Shown in pieces: positions 8,059 to 15,599 of a stretch of 64,000 nucleotides of DNA. A program made the translations under genes and the position numbers. Source of the stretch: Paenibacillus curdlanolyticus YK9 (lineage in GTDB: Bacteria > Bacillota > Bacilli > Paenibacillales > Paenibacillaceae); the NCBI RefSeq assembly GCF_000179615.1, contig NZ_AEDD01000005.1:349928-413927 (forward strand), written 5' to 3'. Each line of letters begins with the position of its first letter. The stretch's first letter is position 1. The notes beneath the pieces are model-generated. The model saw only the letters and a list, made by a program, of their open reading frames with translations, was not told the DNA's origin and ran no database searches.

Positions 8059-9013
8059 ATTCCAACGCCCCATACTGCCTTGCGATATCCAGAGCGGCCT
8101 GTTTGACCTTCAGCGCAATATCAGCAGGCTCAAGCACAATGGCCTCCGTTCGATATTGCAGCACGCTGCGAATCAGCCAATGCTCGCTCAGGTAGGTCGT
8201 CCGCACAATCAGCTGGCCGTCCGGCAGCCGTTCAATGGACTTTTCGTCAAAACGGTCCATCACGGATACGGCAACCGATGCTTTAAATTGCAGCACAACG
8301 GGAATTCCCGCGTTCGGCTCATTGAGCTCCGGCGCTTCAAACCGGTCGCTCAGCTGCGCAAGCGACTCCGCTCGGCGGATGAAGGTCTCGGCTTGTATGC
8401 TTAGCTCCCGAATCCGCGTCAGCTTAAAGATGCGCAAATCGTCGCGCAGCCGGCAATAACCATGCAGGTACCACGCGTAATTTTTGAGCACGAGCGTCAG
8501 GGGCTCTACCTCGCGCGTTTGCTCATCGCCCGATCGGCTCGTGTAGTTGAATCGGATGAGCCTCCGTTCGTTCACCGCTTGGCGGAGCAAGTCGTATCGG
8601 CTTTGATCGTCGATGCTGTTTTTCCATGGGGTAAAATCGACATGAATACGGTCGCCCTCTCCCGTCCGTCCCTGCTCGGCTTGCGCCACCATCGCGCCAA
8701 CTTTACTGAGGAGGAGATCCATATTCGAGCGATTATAGGCTTTGGTAGACTCAAGGCCGCGAAGCGCCGTAGAGAGGGTAGTCAGTTCATCGAAGGACAG
8801 CAATTGCCGATCGAGCCGGAAGCTGTCCATAATTTCATAGCCGCCCTCCATGCCTGTATAGGAGACGATGGGAATGCCCGCTTGACCGAGCGAGTCGAGA
8901 TCACGGTAAATCGTGCGCAGAGATACTTCAAGCTGGTCCGCCAGCTCCTGCGCTTGCACCCGTTTTCGGTTCAGCAGCAAAATCGTAATGGTCATTAACC
9001 GTTCAAGCTTCAT
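8057..9013 (-). CDS. HTH and WYL-domain transcriptional regulator (YafY/DeoR-type)
   Basis: A 318-residue protein with an N-terminal HTH_11 domain (residues 1-60, QELADQLEVSLRTIYRDLDSL) and a WYL domain (about 140-215, YAWYLHGYCRLRDDLRIFKLTR) with its C-terminal extension. WYL domains bind small ligands or nucleic acid. AGGAGAG precedes the ATG. It lies 46 bases downstream of the MFS exporter on the same strand and is probably co-transcribed with it, so it likely controls the exporter. Confidence 0.9.
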   Translation of the reverse strand: MKLERLMTITILLLNRKRVQAQELADQLEVSLRTIYRDLDSLGQAGIPIVSYTGMEGGYEIMDSFRLDRQLLSFDELTTLSTALRGLESTKAYNRSNMDLLLSKVGAMVAQAEQGRTGEGDRIHVDFTPWKNSIDDQSRYDLLRQAVNERRLIRFNYTSRSGDEQTREVEPLTLVLKNYAWYLHGYCRLRDDLRIFKLTRIRELSIQAETFIRRAESLAQLSDRFEAPELNEPNAGIPVVLQFKASVAVSVMDRFDEKSIERLPDGQLIVRTTYLSEHWLIRSVLQYRTEAIVLEPADIALKVKQAALDIARQYGALE

Positions 9014-9059
9014 GGTCAGCTCTCCTAAGTCGGCATGGCGCGGCTTGCCGATTGATGAA

Positions 9060-10586
9060 TTAGTGTGCGGCTGCGAGCTCTTCGCCTTCGCTTTCGGCCA
9101 CGGGGTCCATTTTATCCCGCGTCATTAGGAATGCCGCAGCTAGCGCCAATACGGCGGGAATAAGGCTCCATGCGAACGTTGTTCCAATCGAGCTCGACAG
9201 TCCAGCGGTAATGGAATCCAGCAACTGAGGCTCGACCGTTTGGCGAAACGCCGGATTCAGCAGCGCGTGGGGATCGCTTAGGTTTAAGTCGGCGGGAACT
9301 GCTATGTCGCCTTTGCCGAAGGCAGCGGTAAGCTTCGCGAGCAGGCTGTGGCTTTGGATAATCCCGAAAATCGTAATGCCCAGCGACATGCCCAGCGAGC
9401 GGTTAAAATTCAAGGTCGAGCTTGCCGCCCCGCGCTGTGCCGCAGGGAACGAGTGAAGCACAGACGTGCCTAACACAGAGAAGGTAGCGCCAATTCCAAG
9501 ACCGATTAGAATCATAATCCCCGTAATGGCGAGTCGAGAAGATTCTACCGTAATTTGGGACAGAAGGGCAAGGCCGATCAGCAGCATCGCCAGCGTTCCG
9601 ATCATAATGGTTCGGTACTGCAGCTTCGTCATCAGGAACCCGCCTATGGTCGCGGTGACGACGGAGCCCATCATCATCGGCAGCAAGGTCAGCCCCGAAT
9701 TGGAGGCGGAACCGCCAAGCACGCCCTGCACGTAGATCGGAATAAAAATCGCTGCCGTCATGTAGGCCGCGCCGCTGAGCATGGCAACGAGATTGCTGGT
9801 CGTGTACAGCCTGCTGCGGAATAAGCCGAATGAGAGGATCGGCTCCGCCGCCTTTTTCTCCACGATAATGAGCAAGAAAGTAAGCACGGCAAATCCAGCG
9901 AACATCCCGATAATTTGCGGCGAATCCCAGGCATACGTCTTCCCGCCCAGCTCCAGGGCGAAAATAAAGCAGACAACAGCGCCGACGAGAAGAATGGAGC
10001 CCGCCCAATCGATTTTTTGCCGCGAATGCGCGGCCGATTCCTTGTAGAACAGGGCGATCATAAGCAGGGCAATGAAGCCCAGCGGCAGATTGATGTAGAA
10101 GACCCAAGCCCAATTGAGGTGATCGGTGATGTACCCGCCGAGCAGCGGGCCAACGATACTCGACAATCCGAATACCGCTCCGAAAGCTCCCATCATTTTT
10201 CCGCGATCCTTAGGCGACACGACATCGAACAAAATCGTGAATGCGATCGATACCATCGCGCCGGCCCCGACCCCTTGCACCGCTCGGAAAATGCTTAGCT
10301 CAACGATGGATTGCGCCATTCCGCACAGCGCGGAACCGACCATAAACACGATGATCCCGAAAATGAAGAAGCGTTTGCGCCCGTACATATCGGACAGTTT
10401 GCCGAAGATCGGCATGCAGGCCATCTCCGCGACCATATAGGCTGTGGTGACCCAAACGAACTTGTCGAGCCCGCCCATATCCCCGACGATCGTGCCAATT
10501 GCCGTTGAGACAATCGTGTTGTCCATGGATGCCATTAGAATGGCAAGAAGCAGTCCTCCAACGATTGCTGCCAGTTTGTTTTTCAT
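9060..10586 (-). CDS. MFS drug exporter, DHA2 (EmrB/QacA) family, 14 membrane segments
   Basis: A protein of 508 residues with about 14 hydrophobic segments. Motif MASMDNTIVSTAIGTI in segment 1 and the GKLSDMYGRKRFF loop 2-3 signature are typical of DHA2 proton-coupled multidrug exporters; motif C (GPLLGGYITD) is present. The start at 10586 (MKNKLAAIVGG) is preferred over 10646 because AAGGAAGG lies upstream and membrane segment 1 then begins at the N-terminus. The pairing with a WYL regulator and the divergent glycosyltransferase suggests a drug response locus. Confidence 0.9.
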   Translation of the reverse strand: MKNKLAAIVGGLLLAILMASMDNTIVSTAIGTIVGDMGGLDKFVWVTTAYMVAEMACMPIFGKLSDMYGRKRFFIFGIIVFMVGSALCGMAQSIVELSIFRAVQGVGAGAMVSIAFTILFDVVSPKDRGKMMGAFGAVFGLSSIVGPLLGGYITDHLNWAWVFYINLPLGFIALLMIALFYKESAAHSRQKIDWAGSILLVGAVVCFIFALELGGKTYAWDSPQIIGMFAGFAVLTFLLIIVEKKAAEPILSFGLFRSRLYTTSNLVAMLSGAAYMTAAIFIPIYVQGVLGGSASNSGLTLLPMMMGSVVTATIGGFLMTKLQYRTIMIGTLAMLLIGLALLSQITVESSRLAITGIMILIGLGIGATFSVLGTSVLHSFPAAQRGAASSTLNFNRSLGMSLGITIFGIIQSHSLLAKLTAAFGKGDIAVPADLNLSDPHALLNPAFRQTVEPQLLDSITAGLSSSIGTTFAWSLIPAVLALAAAFLMTRDKMDPVAESEGEELAAAH

Positions 10587-10722
10587 CCGTTTCCATTCCT
10601 TCCTTGTACCTGAATTGATTGGTGAACAATCATCTGAGACCATCATAACGAACCCTTGTTGACAACAGTATGTCAGGAAAGAAAAGCTTTTGTGGCATTT
10701 TAAAGGTGGTTGTCCATTGTTC

Positions 10723-10731
10723 TGCTATAAT
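10723..10731 (+). promoter_or_regulatory. Extended -10 promoter of the glycosyltransferase
   Basis: TGCTATAAT (10723-10731) is a consensus extended -10 box, 26 bases before the ATG at 10757. The -35 region is poor. Confidence 0.6.
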
Positions 10732-10756
10732 TACGGTTAGAAAAGGAGGGGGGAGC

Positions 10757-11953
10757 ATGGCTCGCGTTTTATTCATAAATGCCGGATCAGAGGGACATAT
10801 CAATCCAACCCTTGGCGTGGTGCAGGAACTTGTTTCCCGCGGCGAAGAGGTCGTTTACTTTTGTACGGAGGCTTTTCGGGAGCGTGTGGAGAAGACGGGA
10901 GCTTTGGTACGAACGTTTGATGATCAGAAATTTATTAAAGCCTTCATCGCTGGCGGACGGAATTATTTGCTCGAAAGAGTCAACGGCCTGCTGCTCACAG
11001 CGGATGTCGTCATCCCCGCCGTGCTTGAACAGATCAAAGGGGAAACATTCGATTACATCATCCATGACGCGATGTTCGGCTGCGGGCGGCTGCTAGCGCA
11101 GATCCTTAAGCTTCCCGCGATCAGCTCCTGCACTTCCTTCGCGCAGACCAAGGTGGCGTTCGATCAATCGCTTACCCACTTGTATCGAACAGCTCCTGCA
11201 GAAATAGTCCAATCCATTGAAGATAGCTACCAAAGCCTGACGGCGATGATCAAGCAGCAATACGGGGTTGAGATCGATTCGCCTTACGAGGTGTTTTGCA
11301 ATCCTGCACCGCTTACGATCGTGTATACAACGAGGGCGTTTCAACCGGAAGGAGAGGCATTCGACCTATCGTATAAGTTCGTAGGGCCATCCATCGCGCT
11401 GCGTTCCACGCAAGAAAGCTTCGACCTTGCTGCAATAGAGGGGAAGCGCCCGATTTACATTTCGTTAGGCACGGTGTTTAACGGGTCTATTGGCTTTTAC
11501 AAGCTTTGCTTGGAGGCATTCGGGCATACGGAGCACACGGTCGTTATGGCGATCGGAAACAAGGTTCAAGTGTCTGATTTGGGTGAGGTGCCTAGCAACT
11601 TCGTCGTACAAAGCTATGTTCCTCAAACCGATGTCTTGGCGCAAGCGAAGTTATTCATCACCCATGGCGGGATGAACAGTACGCATGAGGGTCTCTATTA
11701 CGGGGTTCCGTTAGTTGTAATCCCGCAAGGCGCGGATCAGCCGATCATTGCTGGGAGAGTCGTCAATATCGGAGCGGGCATCGAACTGCAGATGAAGGAC
11801 TTAACGGCCAATCAGTTGCGTGAAGCTGCAGAGGTGGCGTTAAGCACGACTGCTTCCAAGGAAGCTGCTGCACATATGGGGGAATCCTTTAGAAGCTCGG
11901 GCGGATATCGGCAAGCGGTTGATGAAATTCTTGGATTCGCATCCGGTATATAA
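10757..11953 (+). CDS. MGT-family (macrolide-type) UDP-glycosyltransferase
   Basis: A protein of 398 residues of the GT1 fold. It starts ARVLFINAGSEGHINPTLGV (acceptor domain, HINPT motif) and has the donor-binding signature FITHGGMNSTHEGLYYGVPL and PQGADQP near residues 300-340. Members glycosylate macrolides, flavonoids and related small molecules in the cytoplasm using UDP-sugars. AAAGGAGGGGGG lies before the ATG at 10757; the longer frame from 10670 includes the promoter and is not the start. It is divergent from an MFS exporter. Confidence 0.9.
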   Translation: MARVLFINAGSEGHINPTLGVVQELVSRGEEVVYFCTEAFRERVEKTGALVRTFDDQKFIKAFIAGGRNYLLERVNGLLLTADVVIPAVLEQIKGETFDYIIHDAMFGCGRLLAQILKLPAISSCTSFAQTKVAFDQSLTHLYRTAPAEIVQSIEDSYQSLTAMIKQQYGVEIDSPYEVFCNPAPLTIVYTTRAFQPEGEAFDLSYKFVGPSIALRSTQESFDLAAIEGKRPIYISLGTVFNGSIGFYKLCLEAFGHTEHTVVMAIGNKVQVSDLGEVPSNFVVQSYVPQTDVLAQAKLFITHGGMNSTHEGLYYGVPLVVIPQGADQPIIAGRVVNIGAGIELQMKDLTANQLREAAEVALSTTASKEAAAHMGESFRSSGGYRQAVDEILGFASGI

Positions 11954-11956
11954 AAA

Positions 11957-12003
11957 CAAAAACTGGCCGCGAAGGATTGGCACCTTCGTAGCCAGTTTTT
12001 TTG
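11957..12003. terminator. Bidirectional terminator
   Basis: AAAAACTGGC with an inner CGAAGG/CCTTCG extension pairs with GCCAGTTTTT, with T-runs on both strands. It serves the glycosyltransferase and the convergent lipoprotein gene. Confidence 0.9.
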
Positions 12004-12010
12004 CACGCTC

Positions 12011-12472
12011 TTATTTGTTCAGCTCAACCTTCGTGTGCATGTTCTTGTAGTCGCTGTACCACCAGGACCAATTGCCGTCTTGCTCATGCGAGGCATAATA
12101 TTCGAAATTCGCCTCGCCGTCGCCGTCTGTATCCATCGGCACGGCGATATCGGGCAGGATGCGGTCTTTCTTGCTGTATGACTTGAAGTAGGATTCCAGC
12201 ACTTCGGTTTGGAACGGTTCCGTATGGATGTAGGCATCCGTTAGCTTGATGATGCTCTGCTGTACGGTGGTATTCGGCGCGGTATCGAACGAATACCGGA
12301 ACAGGATCCGCGTCGGCTGAGCGACTGCTTTGGGGGGCGATATGCCCGGAACAGCCTTGCTAACCTGATCACGATAAGCTTCCAATGAAGGACTGTCCAG
12401 CTTGGTGTGCGAAGTGCAGCCGCCTAGAAGTGCGATTCCGGCAAGCAGCAGCGTCATTCCGGTTTTTTTCAT
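12011..12472 (-). CDS. Lipoprotein of unknown function
   Basis: A 153-residue protein with a lipoprotein signal (MKKTGMTLLLAGIALLGGC, Cys19). The rest is predicted to be extracytoplasmic, with a DTDGDGEANFEYYASH segment that resembles a single calcium-binding loop, and an aromatic NWSWWYSDY stretch. The start at 12472 is chosen because a proper signal peptide begins there and GGCGGAG precedes it. It follows the peptidase gene by 22 bases and is likely co-transcribed; a helper or inhibitor of the peptidase is possible but unproven. Confidence 0.8.
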   Translation of the reverse strand: MKKTGMTLLLAGIALLGGCTSHTKLDSPSLEAYRDQVSKAVPGISPPKAVAQPTRILFRYSFDTAPNTTVQQSIIKLTDAYIHTEPFQTEVLESYFKSYSKKDRILPDIAVPMDTDGDGEANFEYYASHEQDGNWSWWYSDYKNMHTKVELNK

Positions 12473-12494
12473 AGCAATAATCTCCGCCCGCTCG

Positions 12495-13838
12495 TTATTT
12501 GAAATACATGAACCCGCCGCCCAGCGAGAAGAACGAAGTGATGGCGTCAAAATGGGTTCGGTAGTTGATGCTGCGCCGCTGGCCCCACGTCGAGACGGCA
12601 ATCCAGCGGTTGTCGTTGACGTCACGATAGTACTTCGTAATCGTCATCCAGTGCCACTCGTAATCGTAGCTCGAAAATTTGGACAGGTTCAGCGTCGCAA
12701 CCGGCGAGTCGATGGTCAGGCCGGCTTTCACGTAATTCGCCGTATTGTCCAGCGTGAACGAAGCGTCGCTTGTCACGCGCTTCAGCGTTACTTTCTTATC
12801 CGTTGCGTATTTCTCTACGGCAGAAGCAAAGGACGAAACCGAAGTTTCGCCGAGCACGCCCGGATCAATATAACTATACATGGTATCCATATGCGCGAGG
12901 AAGTCCGTGTAGTTCGTCATCGTTTTCGTAAACAGGTTGCCATACTTGGTCGGGCTTGTGATTTTGGCTAGGTAGGATGTGATATTCGCCGCTGCTACGG
13001 GACCGCAGCCTCTGTTCTCCTTCTGCCCGCCATCTGGCCACCACATCTGGTTGCCGCCATAGCTGTAATTGCCTGTAGAATATTCGACGGGTACGAACCG
13101 GTCAAAGTTGCGCTCGGTCGATAAGGCGATATCCTCTTTCGTAACAGCGAGCGTTGACACCTCGGGCGCCTTCTCCGTATTGCGCTGGATGTGCGCTTTA
13201 TTGTCCTCGCTGCGAATGCGTCCATAGATGACTTGGATTTCAGGACGGTTGCGTTGAATTTGATCGGTCACGTCAACTGGCGGACGGTTAACGTCGAATG
13301 TCATTTCCGTAAAGGATTCCGCGCCATCAACGGTCGATTTGACCAAATATTGCATCGGCGGGATGAGCACCAATTGGGAGGAATTGCCTTGTCCTTTTGC
13401 TTGTAGAAGGCTGCGGATTTGCCCCGTGATGCCGTCGCCAATATTAATATCGTACGCGTCGTAGCCATCCTCAAGCGCGCCGATCGTAATGTACCCGACT
13501 TCTTTCTCTTTATCCCCGTCTATGAGCGGCACGAGATAAGCGAACGGGTTGCCATCCACATCGTACACATTCAAGAAGGAATCGGCTGCACGAAGCTTCA
13601 TGCCGCGCGTCTGCAGGTCCTGTGCCAAATAGTTGCGGATATGTACGTTGGCGAGCTTGCGCACTGCGCTATCGCCCAGACGCTTGCCCTCTCGCAGCGG
13701 CTTAGCTGCGCCGTTCGCTTTAGCTGAGGACTCAGAGCCGACTGCGGCTGCGTAACCAGTCGATCCTCCTCCGTATAGGAGAGGCAATGCAATTAACAAT
13801 GCCATGCTGCTTTTTAATAATTTTAGCCATAATTTCAT
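12495..13838 (-). CDS. Secreted papain-fold (C39-like) cysteine peptidase
   Basis: A 447-residue secreted protein. Residues 1-32 are a signal peptide, 35-235 a propeptide-like region, and 240-447 a papain-fold catalytic domain. The nucleophile is Cys278 in ENRGCGPVAAANI and the catalytic His is His396 in YEWHWMTITKYY, followed by WIAVSTWGQRRSI carrying the third residue. Cys-before-His order and the GCGPVA motif fit C39-like/C10-like peptidases. The ATG at 13838 has AAGGGTG at proper spacing; GTG at 13850 overlaps that site. Substrate unknown. Confidence 0.85.
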   Translation of the reverse strand: MKLWLKLLKSSMALLIALPLLYGGGSTGYAAAVGSESSAKANGAAKPLREGKRLGDSAVRKLANVHIRNYLAQDLQTRGMKLRAADSFLNVYDVDGNPFAYLVPLIDGDKEKEVGYITIGALEDGYDAYDINIGDGITGQIRSLLQAKGQGNSSQLVLIPPMQYLVKSTVDGAESFTEMTFDVNRPPVDVTDQIQRNRPEIQVIYGRIRSEDNKAHIQRNTEKAPEVSTLAVTKEDIALSTERNFDRFVPVEYSTGNYSYGGNQMWWPDGGQKENRGCGPVAAANITSYLAKITSPTKYGNLFTKTMTNYTDFLAHMDTMYSYIDPGVLGETSVSSFASAVEKYATDKKVTLKRVTSDASFTLDNTANYVKAGLTIDSPVATLNLSKFSSYDYEWHWMTITKYYRDVNDNRWIAVSTWGQRRSINYRTHFDAITSFFSLGGGFMYFK

Positions 13839-13870
13839 TAGCGATATCACCCTTCAATAGTTTTGAACTA

Positions 13871-13899
13871 ATTCTAAAATTTAACTAGGGCTTTGGCAA
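13871..13899 (-). promoter_or_regulatory. SigA-type promoter of the peptidase-lipoprotein operon
   Basis: On the minus strand TTGCCA (13894-13899) and TAGAAT (13871-13876) are separated by exactly 17 bases, placing the start point about 26 bases before the ATG. Confidence 0.6.
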
Positions 13900-14005
13900 T
13901 AAAAATTTCAAAATAAAGGGATAGATTAGGCGATATAATGATTGCTGTGAATCGAAGCGAACAGCTGAACTGATCGATCTATCGTATCCCCCCTTTTAGC
14001 GAACA

Positions 14006-14043
14006 AAAAGATCCCTATCCTGCATGCAGGTAGGGATCCTTTT
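14006..14043 (-). terminator. Intrinsic terminator of the peroxiredoxin-like gene
   Basis: On the minus strand AAAAGGATCCCTACCTGC pairs with GCAGGATAGGGATCTTTTT across one mismatch, ending in a T-run. Confidence 0.9.
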
Positions 14044-14054
14044 ATGTACGCAGC

Positions 14055-14696
14055 CTAAAGCAATTTCAGTTGGCTAATAATATCCTGAGGCTCGGAGCGT
14101 CTCATAAAATCAGGATTTACATTCGCCCAACGGATGATGCCGGACTGGTCGATGACGAAGGTTGAAGGAATAGGCAGAATCCAGCGGTCGGTACCATTGT
14201 ATTCTCCGAGGTTCAGTTTTAGCTTACTGGACATGACCTCTTGCAGATAAGATGGAACTTGGAATAGGACATTATAGCTGGCGGCGACTGCGCCGTCCTT
14301 GTCGCTAAGCACCGGGAATTGAATGCTTTCCTTGGTCTGCTGGGCGAGCGAGTTAGTTGGATTTTGCGGGCTTATGGCAATCAATTGCCCGTTGAGCGCT
14401 TCAATCTCTGGCAAAATGTTTTGGTAGGCGCGCAGCTGAATATTGCAGAAGGGGCACCAGCCCCCGCGATAAAAGGTCAATACGACCGGCCCTTTCGCAA
14501 GCTGCTCGAACAGGTCTATGGCCGAGCCGTTGGCGTAATTTAAGGTGAAGTCTACCGCCTTGCTCCCTTCCGGCAAGCCGTATTGAATGCCCGATTGCTG
14601 CTGCTCGCGAATCAATCGGAATATTTCGGTTTGAACGTCTTGGGGCGCTTTCGCTACAAATTGATTTTTCGCTTCTTCTAGTGTCTGGTTCAGCAT
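14055..14696 (-). CDS. AhpC/TSA-family peroxiredoxin-like protein
   Basis: A 213-residue thioredoxin-fold protein. YRGGWCPFCNIQLRAY (about residues 80-95) carries a CxxC pair as in the peroxiredoxin-like/alkyl hydroperoxide reductase group, and STFVIDQSGIIRW is the conserved strand after it. It should reduce peroxides or disulfides in the cytoplasm. The ATG at 14696 follows GAGGAGA. A promoter and a perfect 12-bp palindrome at its start point point to control by a dedicated repressor, but no regulator gene is adjacent. Confidence 0.88.
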   Translation of the reverse strand: MLNQTLEEAKNQFVAKAPQDVQTEIFRLIREQQQSGIQYGLPEGSKAVDFTLNYANGSAIDLFEQLAKGPVVLTFYRGGWCPFCNIQLRAYQNILPEIEALNGQLIAISPQNPTNSLAQQTKESIQFPVLSDKDGAVAASYNVLFQVPSYLQEVMSSKLKLNLGEYNGTDRWILPIPSTFVIDQSGIIRWANVNPDFMRRSEPQDIISQLKLL

Positions 14697-14733
14697 AGGT
14701 ACTCTCCTCATCCTTAAGTCATAGAAAAAAAGA

Positions 14734-14745
14734 TACCGATCGGTA
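14734..14745. promoter_or_regulatory. Palindromic operator TACCGATCGGTA
   Basis: A perfect 12-bp palindrome with the ACCGnnCGGT core common to TetR-family operators. It lies just downstream of the -10 box of the peroxiredoxin-like gene, over the expected start point, where a repressor would block transcription. Confidence 0.6.
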
Positions 14746-14755
14746 CTTTTAGTCT

Positions 14756-14784
14756 ATCATAAGGAATCCTGTCGAAAAAAGCAA
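14756..14784 (-). promoter_or_regulatory. SigA-type promoter of the peroxiredoxin-like gene
   Basis: Minus-strand TTGCTT (14779-14784) and TATGAT (14756-14761) are separated by exactly 17 bases. Confidence 0.65.
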
Positions 14785-14791
14785 TTTATTT

Positions 14792-15322
14792 CTAAAGAAT
14801 GGAAGGGGTAACTTGCTGCAGCTTCGCTTTACGCGCAAATGGATGGTACAACATGCATCCCAGAATGCCGCCTGCGGTATTCAGAATGAGATCGTCGACG
14901 TCGAATGATCCGATGCTGCACAGCAGCTGCGTGCTTTCCAGAAGCAAGGTTGTCGCGAATGAGAGCGCCAGCACCGCGCCATACGTCCCAAGGCCGATTG
15001 TTCGCTTGGGATAGAAATAGGCAAGAAACAGGCCAAGCGGAATGAACAATCCAATATTGCCGTATAGCTGAATGTATTCATACATCGCGTGGCTCTCCAG
15101 GTTGCCGGTAATGGTACGAAACGGTTCGAGATTGGCCCGCTCTATTCCATAGGACAGCCGGTCCATGTTGGCGAGTGCCGCTTTGCCCTGATGCCACAGA
15201 AACCGGATATTCACTTCGCCGAACTTGAACAAGATGATTTTGACCAGAACGTACATATATACGATGAACAATACCGCAGCCGGTGCGGCTGCTTTCACTT
15301 GCATGCGCTTCGCCATGTGCAT
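14792..15322 (-). CDS. VanZ-family membrane protein
   Basis: A 176-residue protein with about four membrane segments (residues 12-32, 86-104, 110-130, 140-158). The NIGLFIPLGLFLAYF and FDVDDLILNTAGGILGCML motifs are the VanZ family signature. VanZ-like proteins are common in Firmicutes and some lower teicoplanin or lipoglycopeptide binding; no glycopeptide resistance cluster is present here. The start may be ATG at 15322 or at 15316; AAAGGCAGGG lies just upstream of both. Confidence 0.87.
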   Translation of the reverse strand: MHMAKRMQVKAAAPAAVLFIVYMYVLVKIILFKFGEVNIRFLWHQGKAALANMDRLSYGIERANLEPFRTITGNLESHAMYEYIQLYGNIGLFIPLGLFLAYFYPKRTIGLGTYGAVLALSFATTLLLESTQLLCSIGSFDVDDLILNTAGGILGCMLYHPFARKAKLQQVTPSIL

Positions 15323-15441
15323 CCCTGCCTTTCTCTAATCAGCATAGAGCAGCAGGCTTAATTAAACGTAATAAAAACCTTTCAATTTCTTAAAGATCAT
15401 ATTGGCAGATGCATGAGACCCGAGTTATCGTAAATTATGAG

Positions 15442-15470
15442 TTGACTGTTAGGCGGAATGGGATTACTAT
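15442..15470 (+). promoter_or_regulatory. SigA-type promoter of the monooxygenase unit
   Basis: TTGACT (15442-15447) and TACTAT (15465-15470) with a 17-base spacer. Transcription from here gives a leader of about 120 bases before the ATG at 15600. Confidence 0.65.
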
Positions 15471-15527
15471 TGATTTAATCCAAGTAATTCTATAAGAAAT
15501 TAAGTTTTAATGCGACCGGAACAACCG

Positions 15528-15566
15528 GAGTCCTCCATCTTAATTGATGAGTGGGCTCTTTTTTTA
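15528..15566 (+). terminator. Terminator-like hairpin inside the leader of the monooxygenase gene
   Basis: GAGTCCTCCATC (15528-15539) pairs with GATGAGTGGGCTC (15546-15558) with one bulge and one mismatch, followed by seven T residues. It lies between the promoter and the start codon. AATTAAG at 15498-15504 could pair with CTTAATT at 15539-15545 and break the hairpin, so this may be an attenuator. It matches no riboswitch class I know. Confidence 0.45.
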
Positions 15567-15599
15567 TTCTATTGCGCATGGATGAGGAGCGTGTCTGCT

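Noticed and set aside
12402-12971. A 189-codon + strand frame over the peptidase-lipoprotein junction
   Set aside because: Opposite two genes with signal peptides and motifs; no start signal.
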